From: Pseudoalteromonas rubra
GTDB lineage: Bacteria > Pseudomonadota > Gammaproteobacteria > Enterobacterales > Alteromonadaceae
Direction of reading: 5' to 3'
NCBI RefSeq assembly: GCF_001482385.1
Contig: NZ_CP013611.1
Span: 806,001 to 870,000, forward strand
Length of the DNA stretch: 64,000 nucleotides
Positions 39,130 to 48,625 of the stretch are shown here, piece after piece (position 1 is the stretch's first letter; every line of letters starts with the position of its first letter). The notes beneath the pieces are model-generated. The model was not told where the DNA came from. It saw only the letters and a list, made by a program, of their open reading frames with translations, and did no database searches. A program made the position numbers and the translations under genes.

Positions 39130-40128
39130 TCAGGGGGACACAAAAGCAGAGCCAGGGTATTGCCTGGTATCAAACTGCGTAAACCCGCGATGATGCAATT
39201 GGCGGGATAGCCAGTTGCAATGGTAAGCAGCAGCATGATTAAATTTGTACCAATACGACTCTTTAAATTGACTCAATGCCCGAATGCGACCCGATTTAGT
39301 GATCTGGCCATATCGCCGCGCCTGCTCCAGAAAAGCCGTTTCCCGAGATGTTGTGCTGCCTTTGCCAGCCAGCACAGGCATTGTATATTCACCGAGTAAT
39401 GACGTCCACAAGCGCTCGCGGCTTATGCAGTTCGGCGTTTTTATCATCTGCGAATACAAAGCACACAGCCTGCGGTAAATTGCCTGAACACGCGCATTTT
39501 TGTGCATTTGCCAGTCGTTACCAGTCAGTTTAAGGGGTTTATTGTGTTGCCAGCATTCCAGCGCGTAACAGGTAGCAAGCCAGCTCTGGCAAAGTGATGG
39601 CCAGTGTGACAAAGGCCAGGTACTCTGATAAACGTAAAGGCGGCAGCCAAACAAGGCTTCAGACATCTGTCGTACCTCATTGTGATACAAAGACTTAAAA
39701 ATCACGTCATTGAGCATGCTTCGTGAAAAGCGGCTGTCAGGCTGACACAGCAAAAATGTGGGCAGCCTGTTTAGCTGAGGTTTAATCAGCATTTCAGCTA
39801 ACCGCCCTGGCATTGGGCTTGAAAGGCCCGCTTCGCCAAATGACAATACTGGGTTGCGCATTCCTTCCTCATACTCACCAAAAGCCGGTAAGTGAGAAAA
39901 AGCCAGCTTACAGTAAGCTGGACCAAAACTATCGATATCGTTATCAGCACACCCCGTTTGAACAGGAGTAATATACGCTGAGTCGCAATGCCAGTTTAGG
40001 GTCACTTGTGGCATCCGCTGCAACACACCCTGCCCTGCATATTTCGCCAACCGACGTGCGCTTTTGGGTTCGATGTTAAGTGCAAGCCCGGCCAGATAGG
40101 TACCATAAAAATGGAACAAGGAATTCAT
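39130..40128 (-). CDS. DUF6765-like protein of unknown function
   Basis: 332 residues from ATG 40128 (GGAG 6 bases upstream). The N-terminus MNSLFHFYGTYLAGLALNIEPKSARRLAKYAGQGV resembles the DUF6765 family (HxYx(n)LAGxxxxxAxxxAxxxQ). No signal peptide. His- and Trp-rich with many aromatic residues. It is the last gene of the long minus-strand run; its role is unknown. Confidence 0.55.
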   Translation of the reverse strand: MNSLFHFYGTYLAGLALNIEPKSARRLAKYAGQGVLQRMPQVTLNWHCDSAYITPVQTGCADNDIDSFGPAYCKLAFSHLPAFGEYEEGMRNPVLSFGEAGLSSPMPGRLAEMLIKPQLNRLPTFLLCQPDSRFSRSMLNDVIFKSLYHNEVRQMSEALFGCRLYVYQSTWPLSHWPSLCQSWLATCYALECWQHNKPLKLTGNDWQMHKNARVQAIYRRLCALYSQMIKTPNCISRERLWTSLLGEYTMPVLAGKGSTTSRETAFLEQARRYGQITKSGRIRALSQFKESYWYKFNHAAAYHCNWLSRQLHHRGFTQFDTRQYPGSAFVSP

Positions 40129-40220
40129 AGAGGCTCCAGAAATATAAATTGCATAAAACGTTGAACCAAAGGCACTTTTGCTTTCCTGGTTCAACACATA
40201 AAGGGGCTAGTAAGCCTGTG

Positions 40221-40883
40221 CTATTGATTAACCTGATGGTGGGCGCGCAGACATTCCGTAAAGCGATTGATGGCCCGCTGCGCTGTCAACTTATCTGGCG
40301 TTGATGTGGCCTGAGTCGGGTCACAAGATATTTGCGCAGCTTTAACTCGCTGCTCAATAATGGCCTGAAAGGCCTGCGCAAACGCAAAGCTGCTTAGCTG
40401 GCAATAAATGCGATGTTGTTCGGTACCTGAGTGGTCGTCGCGCGGCAGACTGTAAGAAACCAGATAAGGCGGTATGTCAGAAGCCTTGCTGTGGTTGGCT
40501 GCCTGAGGGAAAAGGACGAAATCAGTCGTGTGGTAGCGGTCCATCATGTCATCACAAACAGGGAGGCCACTGGCATTCCCAAGCGCGTAACTACAAAACA
40601 ACACATCCACACCTGCAAGGAGTTCGGATAACAAGGCATTAAATCCATATCTGACTCCCGGTGGCAGACCTGTTTCCGCCTGTAAGGGGGCAAATGACTC
40701 TCCGGTCACGCTGTATTCACTTGCCCAGCTTTGGTGCGGCAAAGTCGGTATAACGCTATGCCGATTTCGACTCGCCAGCGTATAGCCCAAATCGAACAAG
40801 TCTGTGACCTCAGGCTGATCTGACAAACAGGCAAATCGAAGCCCATCGACAGCCTCACATAAACGAAAACTCAATGTACTCAT
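40221..40883 (-). CDS. Hypothetical protein
   Basis: 220 residues from ATG 40883 (GGAG upstream). Soluble, mixed alpha/beta, with VLFCSYALGNASGLPVC and FAFAQAFQAIIEQRVKAAQ. No family recognised. It lies 92 bases before the DUF6765-like gene and is probably co-transcribed. Confidence 0.55.
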   Translation of the reverse strand: MSTLSFRLCEAVDGLRFACLSDQPEVTDLFDLGYTLASRNRHSVIPTLPHQSWASEYSVTGESFAPLQAETGLPPGVRYGFNALLSELLAGVDVLFCSYALGNASGLPVCDDMMDRYHTTDFVLFPQAANHSKASDIPPYLVSYSLPRDDHSGTEQHRIYCQLSSFAFAQAFQAIIEQRVKAAQISCDPTQATSTPDKLTAQRAINRFTECLRAHHQVNQ

Positions 40884-41067
40884 TTTTTCTGCTCCATAGT
40901 TTGAACATTTAACTAGGATCAGAATAAAATTTATCACGCCAATTTATCGGGGGGTTTCTGCGATTTTTTGCTGTAAATCTATGCACTTGTTCATAAAAAC
41001 ATGGCCTGATTAACAGGGTGATTGACGGCTATCGCAACTCAACAACCAACATAATCAGACCATGACA

Positions 41068-42066
41068 CTATGATTGTGCGTGACGACTTAGCGTCACTGT
41101 GTCGGTCAGCTCACTGAGCATCAGGTGAATTTGCTCAGGCGTAATATCTGGGTCGCTGGTGAGCTTTTGTTGGATAGCAAGGATCCCAAGGCTGACCGAG
41201 GTGAGCTGCTCCAGTTCTTGTAAACGCACTTGTAAAGCCAGGGATTGCGTACTGTTATCAGGCGCAGGCGTGGCTGGCGGAGCAATAAAAGACTGTATCG
41301 TTTCAACCACTCGGTCGAGTATTTTGTACACCAGATTAGCCGAAAATCCACCAACCAATGCCATCGTTATTCTCAGTGCAGCCTGACTGATCTCAGTACC
41401 GCGATGTTGCGCTGCTGTGGCATCGGCCACTGCCTTTAGGTCAATAGGAATAAGCTGTGTAAGAATGATCCCGGCAATCAGACCGACCACAAAACGCACC
41501 CAATAAGAACTTTCATATTTGGGATCGAAGCAGCCCGCAGTCACATAGCTATTTGCTTTAAACAGCGCGGAAAATGAGGCCCCGATTGCCGCCGCTGCAA
41601 GCAAAATTGCCTGTACATAGAGCAGTCGGGTACCTTCCATATCGAACATACTGGCGACCATGTTCTCATTGTTAATATAACTCGACAGACTCAGCGCAAT
41701 GAGCGCAACCAGTGAGCTGATCGCCACCAGCATCATTTTTCGGATCAGTTTCACCCGGCCCAAAAATAATAACCAGGACCCCTTGTGGCTTTCTTCCGCC
41801 ATCAACCAGATGGTCTCTGGTTTGGCCGGTGATACCAACTCCGCCAGGCGATTGTGTACCCGGGCAAGATCCCGAGCACCAGTCGCATCTTTGTCCGTCA
41901 GGTCTAGTTGATAGAGCATCATCACTGTACTTTCGGGTACCTGCAATCCCTTGCGAAATGCAAATGCCATCATGGCATGACACTCCTCGATGAGCTGCGT
42001 CCATGGCCTCAACCGGACCACTGTAGTCCCGGCACCTCTCTCTTTGCTGACAGCTTGCGTCACCAT
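41068..42066 (-). CDS. Four-helix membrane protein of unknown function
   Basis: 332 residues from ATG 42066 (GGGAG upstream); a GTG at 42087 overlaps the previous stop. A soluble N-terminal part (about 1-100) is followed by four membrane helices (about 110-130, 145-168, 188-208, 230-250). A proline-rich linker (IAPPATPAPD) and a helical C-terminal domain with a coiled-coil tendency follow. It is translationally coupled to the lamin-tail gene. No known family; the layout could suit a membrane anchor or immunity-type protein, which is inference. Confidence 0.6.
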   Translation of the reverse strand: MVTQAVSKERGAGTTVVRLRPWTQLIEECHAMMAFAFRKGLQVPESTVMMLYQLDLTDKDATGARDLARVHNRLAELVSPAKPETIWLMAEESHKGSWLLFLGRVKLIRKMMLVAISSLVALIALSLSSYINNENMVASMFDMEGTRLLYVQAILLAAAAIGASFSALFKANSYVTAGCFDPKYESSYWVRFVVGLIAGIILTQLIPIDLKAVADATAAQHRGTEISQAALRITMALVGGFSANLVYKILDRVVETIQSFIAPPATPAPDNSTQSLALQVRLQELEQLTSVSLGILAIQQKLTSDPDITPEQIHLMLSELTDTVTLSRHAQS

Positions 42067-42083
42067 TATTTGTTCTCCCTGAC

Positions 42084-42902
42084 TCACCAGCGAAACTTGC
42101 TCACCCGCTGACCCTGATAGTCAAGCAAACATGTTTCGCCTCCCTCACGTGACCACAAAGCCTGTGGACTATTGAAACTAAATCCGCCAGTTTGTGGATT
42201 GCACAGGCTTGTATAAACTCGCACCATGCCCTGAGGACGTAACACTGCGCCAGAGGGAAACTCAAACTGCTGAGATTTATCGCCACTAATAGACCAGCCA
42301 CTGAGATCTACCCAGGCCGATCCCAGATTGGCAATTTCGACATATTCATCGTGCTGTGCTCTGTCATAATGAACCTGACTGATCGCAACTTCACAGTGAG
42401 CAGCAACACCATATTTCCAGCAGCAGATCTCCGCCCAGCTGACATCCAGCAAAGTCGCGCTGTCCCCCCGGTTATTCCAGATAGGTCTGGTGCTGGCAAA
42501 GCTGGGGGTTGAGTCACATTCACTGGTTGCTATGGTGAGCTTTTCCTGCGGGTATAACAATGTTCGGTGTGGAAAAACCAGAGACTGTCCTTGATCACCC
42601 GCGCATAATCTCCAGCCATGTAAATCAACTATCGCCGGACCCCGATTGAAAAGCTGTATGTATTCTTCCAGATAATTCACATGACAAATCTGGATCTGAT
42701 GTGCCGATAGCAGCTCAAAACACGTTTGCCACCAGACCGACATGGCATCCACGTCCTGAACATTGTTACGCGCCTGAACAAAGTTTTCTTTGCATTGCTG
42801 TAAAACAAGATGCTCCAGTCTTTGCCAGCACAGTTCGCTATTTTGCAGATAGGCAAAGTGACGACTCAGTTCAATCAGTGACATTTTGCTGATTGCATCC
42901 AT
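42084..42902 (-). CDS. Tandem lamin-tail domain (LTD) protein
   Basis: 272 residues. The N-terminal helical region (about 1-80) is followed by two LTDs. The first has EEYIQLFNRGPAIVDLHGWRL (about 80-170); the second has HDEYVEIANLGSAWVDLSGWSI (about 185-265). LTDs are immunoglobulin-like folds found in bacterial surface or secreted nucleases and hydrolases. No signal peptide is visible. It is preceded by a GTGA overlap with the GH19 gene and followed by the membrane protein, so the three are one unit. Confidence 0.75.
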   Translation of the reverse strand: MDAISKMSLIELSRHFAYLQNSELCWQRLEHLVLQQCKENFVQARNNVQDVDAMSVWWQTCFELLSAHQIQICHVNYLEEYIQLFNRGPAIVDLHGWRLCAGDQGQSLVFPHRTLLYPQEKLTIATSECDSTPSFASTRPIWNNRGDSATLLDVSWAEICCWKYGVAAHCEVAISQVHYDRAQHDEYVEIANLGSAWVDLSGWSISGDKSQQFEFPSGAVLRPQGMVRVYTSLCNPQTGGFSFNSPQALWSREGGETCLLDYQGQRVSKFRW

Positions 42903-42904
42903 CG

Positions 42905-43540
42905 TCACACTCCCTGATCTATCGACATAAACTGTTTGGCACGATTTAAAAATGCCGCCCTGTCCTCCAGGCCATGGATCCCGCCGTTGATTTTTCGCGT
43001 GATGGCGACCAATTCGTCCTGATCAGCAAGCCTGTTTAATTTGCGACTTTGCCAGTAAAAGCATGCCGATCTGACAGCAACATCCGGCTCACTGCATAGC
43101 AATTCTGGATGGCTAAGCAAGTCCTGCCCTATTGCTTCTGAGCATCTTTGATAGTTACTTTTGCCTGTCAGCTGTATCAATCCCCGACCGCGATAGCGCC
43201 AGCCGTCCCCGGAAGCTTCATCGCCATTGCCCATTCTATCGGCATACACCCGATTAGCTATCAGCTCTGGCTTACGCGCATAATCAGCAGCAATCGTCTC
43301 ATCATCAAAGTACTTACCAAATACGGTGCGCAGTGCCACTGCTGAATAATTGAGGTTTTCCTGCTTATATTTCAGGCTGCCACTTTCGTGACCAATTTGT
43401 GCTAAAAAGTGTGCCACCCGTAATGGCGTTGTTATCTCGTACTCGGGCAACACTGAGTTGAGCGCACTCAAGTAATAGCGAATATTATCAACGCTGGCAT
43501 GGGGCATAATGTCCTTGATAAGGCTTTGTTTTAGCTGCAT
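42905..43540 (-). CDS. GH19-type lysozyme/chitinase (endolysin-like)
   Basis: 211 residues, no signal peptide. FLAQIGHESGSLKYKQENLNYS carries the catalytic pair Glu52 and Glu61, and YRGRGLIQLTGKSNYQ with ACFYWQSRKLN are family 19 landmarks. Phage endolysins of this kind cleave peptidoglycan. There is no holin, tail or capsid gene around, so this is not an obvious prophage. It opens a coupled unit with the LTD and membrane protein genes. Confidence 0.85.
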   Translation of the reverse strand: MQLKQSLIKDIMPHASVDNIRYYLSALNSVLPEYEITTPLRVAHFLAQIGHESGSLKYKQENLNYSAVALRTVFGKYFDDETIAADYARKPELIANRVYADRMGNGDEASGDGWRYRGRGLIQLTGKSNYQRCSEAIGQDLLSHPELLCSEPDVAVRSACFYWQSRKLNRLADQDELVAITRKINGGIHGLEDRAAFLNRAKQFMSIDQGV

Positions 43541-43695
43541 GGTAGTTATCCTGTGATCTGTTTAGATGACCACCAGTTTGCCTAAACAGCGATGCAGAAA
43601 CTCGGACAATCCCATGCCGGTTCGCTGGTATTCTACGATTTGCAACAGCAAGAATGGCTGTAAATTTGAACTAAGAGAAAGACAAGGATAAGGGC

Positions 43696-44502
43696 CTAAT
43701 GGCCGGAGCTGGCCAACTCAGCGAGACGCGCCTGATAATATTGAGCCCGGGCTGTATCTCCGGTGGCAAGATAATGCTGCACCGCAATCTCAAAGCAGTC
43801 AACCAGTTTGTTGGTCAACTCCAAAGAGGCAAAGTGTGCGATCGCAGTCTCAATCGCCTGAGGCACATCATGATGTTCGAATGTAACTCGCCACAAGACA
43901 TTATGATAAATCACAAAAGACAAGATCTCTATGTTGTTCAGTGTCCTGTCGGCTTTCATTTTTGCCAGTAGCTGCATGTCCTGTTCGGCCTGAAGCCAGT
44001 CCAGCCGCTGCGGTGTATACTGCCAACCCACCCAGCGATAGTAAACCTGCTTTTCAGATTGCTCGCTGTACTGAGCCTGTAATTTGCTCAAAAGCGCCTG
44101 TGCTTGTGCCTGCTCGCCACGAGAAAATGCCAGTTTGCTACGCATAAAATCAATGGCCGGTGCCAATTCAGTATGCTCGAACCTGACAAACTCAGCAGCC
44201 TGAGCAATTTTTCCTTCAGCCAGTTCTCCCTGCCCTTGCTTAATGTACACCGCCGCTTGCTTAAGGCGGGCCAGTCCCATTTGTGCTACGTCATGCCTTT
44301 TACTGGCATATCGATAGGCATTATCGTAATACTGTAAAGCCTGCTGATAAGCCCCCTGCTGACGTTTGCGATCCCCTTGAGCCAGCCAGGCTGAAGCCTG
44401 CCGCTGATAGGTGTTAACCTGATAATCTCGCTCTGGCGCCGAGGAACAACCGGTCAATCCACCCAGGACGCAAAGCAATATCAGACAAGGTGTCTTAATC
44501 AT
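43696..44502 (-). CDS. TPR-like lipoprotein of the Mla-like operon
   Basis: 268 residues. Lipoprotein signal ends LTGC (Cys19). The mature part is a helical-repeat array (RKQQGAYQQALQYYDNAYRYA, ARLKQAAVYIKQGQGELAEGK) of TPR type. It overlaps the MCE gene by 8 bases, so it is the fourth gene of the operon. It occupies the place of an outer-membrane or periplasmic accessory, perhaps the receiver of the transported lipid; that is inference. Confidence 0.7.
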   Translation of the reverse strand: MIKTPCLILLCVLGGLTGCSSAPERDYQVNTYQRQASAWLAQGDRKRQQGAYQQALQYYDNAYRYASKRHDVAQMGLARLKQAAVYIKQGQGELAEGKIAQAAEFVRFEHTELAPAIDFMRSKLAFSRGEQAQAQALLSKLQAQYSEQSEKQVYYRWVGWQYTPQRLDWLQAEQDMQLLAKMKADRTLNNIEILSFVIYHNVLWRVTFEHHDVPQAIETAIAHFASLELTNKLVDCFEIAVQHYLATGDTARAQYYQARLAELASSGH

Positions 44503-45538
44503 GCATTTCTATCCCTTCGTTGTCTGCGGGCACACTGATCCCCTCTCTGAAAACGGGGTGATTATTAAGCGCCTCCAGGGTTTTTTCCATTTGTGTCAAA
44601 ACCTGCTGCACACTGTGCACAGTCAGGATAAACTGCTCTCGCTCACCGTGTACATCTTTGAGCATTTGCTGCATCACAGTGAGATTCGCGTTAAGATTGT
44701 GCAGGACCAGCGGAAGCTGGCTATCTGTGATTTCTTTCACCAGTTCAGTGGGCTGACCATAAGTTGTTAAAGTCGATTGTGCCTGGGTCAGCATACCGTC
44801 AGTTTTCACCAGGGTCTGATTAAGCTGACTGAGTAATTGCGGCATCTGAGCCAGCCAGACCTGACTCTGCTTAAGGGTTTTCTCAGCTTCAGGTAACAAT
44901 TCGCTTTCACGCAACTCTTCACTGACTATCATGATGTGATCACTGATCTTTGCCACTCTGTCGAGTGCTCTGAACAAGGAGCCTGCTTCGGGATTATCTT
45001 CTTTTTGTAAATTCTGCAAAAGATCCTGAATACTGGTCAGGATCGATTCCACATCGTCTTTTGAGCGCGATACATAGCCTGCGGCGAGATATTGCTGACC
45101 AAGCGCACTATTGATGTGAGGTACCAGTGCTCCTGCTGGCAAGGCCACAAAAGGACCTACTTTGTCTGCTTCGGGCAACAGCAAATCTAGCGTCGTCACT
45201 TCATCAAAAATAGGATGTTGCTCGCCCGTTAGCAGCGCATATTTTACGACTTTCGTGCTGTATTCTTGAAACACCCAAAACTCAACGTCAATCTCATTGC
45301 TCTGCAAATTGAGCTGATAACTGTCAATCCGGCCTATTTCCATCCCTTTGAAATATACGGCAGGCAACGCACTCAAGCCGCGCGCATTATCCAGCACCGT
45401 CTTATAATAAACTTTGTCGGCAAAGGTGTGGTTATTCACCAGGATCATGATGCAAAATGCAGCCAGGAGTAATACCCCGGTAAGGCTGAAGGCGATGACT
45501 ATTCTATTGGCATTTTTGGGCTTGTGCTGCATGCTCAC
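44495..45538 (-). CDS. MCE (MlaD-like) lipid-transport protein
   Basis: 347 residues. One N-terminal membrane helix (about 12-33) and an MCE domain (about 40-150; VYYKTVLDNARGLSALPAVYFKGMEIGRIDSY) are followed by a long helical tail (about 170-320) likely to form a tunnel or needle. MCE rings bind the permease and shuttle phospholipids across the periplasm. The frame overlaps the ATPase gene by about 30 bases. The MCE domain lacks the usual valine/glycine-rich start but otherwise fits. Confidence 0.75.
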   Translation of the reverse strand: MSMQHKPKNANRIVIAFSLTGVLLLAAFCIMILVNNHTFADKVYYKTVLDNARGLSALPAVYFKGMEIGRIDSYQLNLQSNEIDVEFWVFQEYSTKVVKYALLTGEQHPIFDEVTTLDLLLPEADKVGPFVALPAGALVPHINSALGQQYLAAGYVSRSKDDVESILTSIQDLLQNLQKEDNPEAGSLFRALDRVAKISDHIMIVSEELRESELLPEAEKTLKQSQVWLAQMPQLLSQLNQTLVKTDGMLTQAQSTLTTYGQPTELVKEITDSQLPLVLHNLNANLTVMQQMLKDVHGEREQFILTVHSVQQVLTQMEKTLEALNNHPVFREGISVPADNEGIEMHD

Positions 45539-46208
45539 TCCCCAGGGTTAATTCATCCACAAATCCCAAATGCACTTGGTGGTCTGCCAGGCTGGTGATT
45601 AACTCCTGACGATTTGAGCAAAGCACCAGTGTCGTTCCTTTTTCTTTAAGGTGTTTCAGTAGCTCTAGCTCATGCTGGCACCAGGCGCGGTCAACTTGTG
45701 CCATCGGCGCATCCCAAATTAACGCTTTTGGCTCCATGATCAACGCACGGGACAGCCCGGCAAGTGATGCCAACCCGGAAGACAAACGATCAGTGCGTTT
45801 ATCCAGATACTGAGTTAAACCGAACTGCTGGCAGATCTCCCAGACTTTTTGGCGCTTTTCGTCCGAACTCAGCCGACTATGATGGCGATTTAATGGCAAT
45901 AGCAGGTTTTCTTCGAGTGTCAGGTTGGATATCAGCGCAGATACTTGGAAGATCACCCCCAGATCACGCCGAAAACGCGCATACTGCAACGCCGTCATTG
46001 TCGCTATCTGTACGTCATCGATCAGCACATGACCTTGTTGAGCCCGGGTGATATCACAAATAATGTTGAACAAAACCGATTTACCACTGCCTGAGCGTCC
46101 GGTGATCAACAAACACTCTCCTGACCCAACCGTCACGTTGATATTGGCAAGAATAGGTTGTTCTGCCACGCTGTGGCTTATGTCTTTTAGTGCTATTTTC
46201 ATCACCAT
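45504..46208 (-). CDS. ABC ATPase of the Mla-like system, with altered catalytic motifs
   Basis: 234 residues. Walker A is normal (GRSGSGKS, 37-44) and the Q-loop is present (IFQVSALI). The signature is LSSGL (142-146), Walker B ends D166-A167 (IWDAP) where the catalytic Glu should be, and the H-loop His is Asn199 (LVLCSNRQEL). ATP may bind, but hydrolysis should be strongly impaired unless another residue substitutes. The gene overlaps both neighbours, so the change is not due to disuse of the frame. It is the MlaF equivalent. Confidence 0.82.
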   Translation of the reverse strand: MVMKIALKDISHSVAEQPILANINVTVGSGECLLITGRSGSGKSVLFNIICDITRAQQGHVLIDDVQIATMTALQYARFRRDLGVIFQVSALISNLTLEENLLLPLNRHHSRLSSDEKRQKVWEICQQFGLTQYLDKRTDRLSSGLASLAGLSRALIMEPKALIWDAPMAQVDRAWCQHELELLKHLKEKGTTLVLCSNRQELITSLADHQVHLGFVDELTLGSEHAAQAQKCQ

Positions 46209-46954
46209 TTACCCATCAGAGCAAAATACAACAAAGTAAACATCACATGGATCACACATAAGGCAATCAAACCCCGACCAACCGCTTTAATATTGCGCTG
46301 CGGTACCTCAGTAATCGCACTTTTCACGGTCAGACCGTGATAGCTGGCAATCAAACTGATCATTAATCCGGAAAATGCGACCTTAGCCAACATGACCACC
46401 ATATCGAGCCAGTGCAACTGTGCCATGAGCTTAGCGAAAAACGTGCTCAGAGGGATTGAGGCAAATGCATTGCTGACCAGGTAACCGCCAAAAATGCCGC
46501 ACGCAACAAAGTAACTCATGAGTAAGATGAGCGACGCAACCATGCCCAAAACCCTGGGCGCAACGAGATAGGAGATGGGTGATACGCCCATGGCTATCAG
46601 TGCATCTATCTCCTTACGAACCACCATATTGCCCAACTCTGTGGTAATTGCAGTGCCCGACCGGGCCAGTACCACAAAGCAAACAATAAACGGGCCGAGA
46701 TCCCTGACAATGGTTGAGATCAAAATGGCATAGGTCCACTTAACCTGACCAATGGAAGACAACAAAGGGTAGCCCTGAACAATGATCAGTGCACCTATCA
46801 ACAAGGCAATCAGCATCACCAGACCGAGTGCCTCTACACCGGTAAAGCGGATCTGACGTAATAAAATTTCCAGACTAATTGAACGGTGACGGTGAAAGAC
46901 CAAAAAGTCAGATATCACATAGGCTGAAAAAGGTAAAAATCCATACTTAATCAT
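46202..46954 (-). CDS. MlaE-family permease
   Basis: 250 residues with five to six membrane helices. ARSGTAITTELGNMVVRKEIDALIAMGVSPISYLVAPRVLG is the strongly conserved MlaE core. The membrane part of an ABC-type phospholipid transporter. It is the first gene of the operon, overlapping the ATPase gene by 7 bases. Confidence 0.88.
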   Translation of the reverse strand: MIKYGFLPFSAYVISDFLVFHRHRSISLEILLRQIRFTGVEALGLVMLIALLIGALIIVQGYPLLSSIGQVKWTYAILISTIVRDLGPFIVCFVVLARSGTAITTELGNMVVRKEIDALIAMGVSPISYLVAPRVLGMVASLILLMSYFVACGIFGGYLVSNAFASIPLSTFFAKLMAQLHWLDMVVMLAKVAFSGLMISLIASYHGLTVKSAITEVPQRNIKAVGRGLIALCVIHVMFTLLYFALMGKW

Positions 46955-47253
46955 TACTGCTCCCTATTGTATTGGTACAACAGACACAGCATGCTCTGGC
47001 CCTAATTGATTCAGTTAACTTTAAGCGTAGCAGTAATTTGGTGTAATACCGTGAACAAAAAGTGATTACTTCAAGAAGTGTGGATTTGCTTGCTAGATCA
47101 AGAGGAAAACTTATCTCAGTATACTGTAAAGAGAGCGTGATCCCCGTCAAAAGACCGAAGAACCGTGCACATTTGATACCGGTCAATGTTAATTCTAATC
47201 ACAGTGCTAGGCTAATTACTCCAAATCGCGTGCTGCTTAACAGGGAGATCATA

Positions 47254-48603
47254 ATGACAAACAGTCAAACGACAAACGCGCCTGCTGGCTTATTACAAAA
47301 GAAACGCCTGTGGCTGCAAATTTTAATTGCACTGGCGCTCGGCATTTCAGTTGGCTTATTGCTTTCTCCACAGGGCGCTGCCCTGGTCAGCCACTCTGCC
47401 GCTATGGACATCGCACAATGGGTTGCCCTGCCCGGACGGGTATTCCTTGCGCTGATCCAAATGGTGGTGATACCACTGGTTTTATCTTCCATTATTTTGG
47501 GCATTGCAGGTAACAAAGACACTGATTTTTTAAAGAAAGTCGGGATGCGTATATTACCTTACTTTGTCACAACCACTTTCATTGCAGTTATACTTGGCCT
47601 GGCGGTGGTCTATCTTATAGAGCCGGGTAACTATGTGGACAGTGGTTTGTTTAGCGCCATTGTGGATCAACCTGTTCAGGTTGTCGCAACGCAGGCAACA
47701 CAAACCTCTATACCGGATAAAGTCGCAGCCATCATTCCCGCCAACCCTACGCAATCCACGCTTGATAAAGACATGTTTGCTATCGTCATTTACGCCAACT
47801 TTATTGGTATGGCGCTGACCACCCTGGCAGAACGGCGCAAAGCCCTGATGATAGATTTTATGGATGGGATCCAGTCTGTTTCACTGCAAATCGTTAACTG
47901 GGCCATGCTGTTGGCACCGTTTGCAGTATTTGGCCTGCTGTGTGATATCACCATAAGTATTGGTGTGGATGCATTAATTGGGGTTTCAGCCTATGTTGCG
48001 ACGGTTCTGCTGGGACTCGCAGACTTGTTGATTATCTATACCCTGGTCGCCTCATTTGTTGCTAAAATCCACCCTCTGGCTTTTTTAAAAGCGATCCGCA
48101 GTGCGCAATTACTGGCATTTTCAACGTCCAGCTCCGCGGCGGTAATGCCGCTCTCTATGCGTACTGCCCAGGAGCAACTTGGGGTAAAAAAACCGATTGT
48201 GCAATTTATCGTACCGCTGGGTGCCACCATAAACATGGACGGTACCGCGCTGTATCAGGTCGTGGCTGCGATTTTCCTTACTCAGGTATTTGGCGTTGAC
48301 TTGTCTGTGAACCAGGTCGTGCTACTGATCCTAACCACAGTCGGTGCATCAATCGGCTCACCCAGTACCCCTGGCGTCGGTATTGTGATCCTGGCGTCTG
48401 TGTTGGCCAGCTTTGGTATCCCTGCTGCGGGTATAGCACTGATACTCGGGGTTGACCGAATTTTAGATATGTGTCGCACCGTTATCAATGTGAGTGGCGA
48501 CCTGACGGCCTGTGTCGTAATGAACCACTGGTTAAAAGACGAACTGGCTCTGACTGAGCGGGAACAAATAAGTACAAAGATGGATGACGTGATCACAAAC
48601 TAG
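47254..48603 (+). CDS. Dicarboxylate/amino acid:cation symporter (DAACS), GltP/DctA-like
   Basis: 449 residues from ATG 47254 (GGGAG upstream; the frame extends further left without support). Eight membrane helices are expected. HP1 is STSSSAAVMPLSM, TM7 has NMDGTALYQ, HP2 has IGSPSTPGVGIVIL, and TM8 has GVDRILDMCRTVINVSGD. All glutamate/aspartate carrier landmarks are present (Asp and Arg in TM8), so Na+- or H+-coupled uptake of glutamate, aspartate or C4-dicarboxylates is likely. Single gene, divergent from the Mla-like operon. Confidence 0.9.
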   Translation: MTNSQTTNAPAGLLQKKRLWLQILIALALGISVGLLLSPQGAALVSHSAAMDIAQWVALPGRVFLALIQMVVIPLVLSSIILGIAGNKDTDFLKKVGMRILPYFVTTTFIAVILGLAVVYLIEPGNYVDSGLFSAIVDQPVQVVATQATQTSIPDKVAAIIPANPTQSTLDKDMFAIVIYANFIGMALTTLAERRKALMIDFMDGIQSVSLQIVNWAMLLAPFAVFGLLCDITISIGVDALIGVSAYVATVLLGLADLLIIYTLVASFVAKIHPLAFLKAIRSAQLLAFSTSSSAAVMPLSMRTAQEQLGVKKPIVQFIVPLGATINMDGTALYQVVAAIFLTQVFGVDLSVNQVVLLILTTVGASIGSPSTPGVGIVILASVLASFGIPAAGIALILGVDRILDMCRTVINVSGDLTACVVMNHWLKDELALTEREQISTKMDDVITN

Positions 48604-48625
48604 TATCAGGTACGCCATCTAAATA

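Noticed and set aside
42905..43540. Prophage region around the GH19 lysozyme
   Set aside because: No holin, tail, capsid, terminase or integrase genes lie within many kilobases.
43696..46954. Calling the whole operon canonical mlaFEDCB
   Set aside because: The ATPase lacks catalytic residues, there is no MlaC or MlaB gene, and a TPR lipoprotein takes their place.
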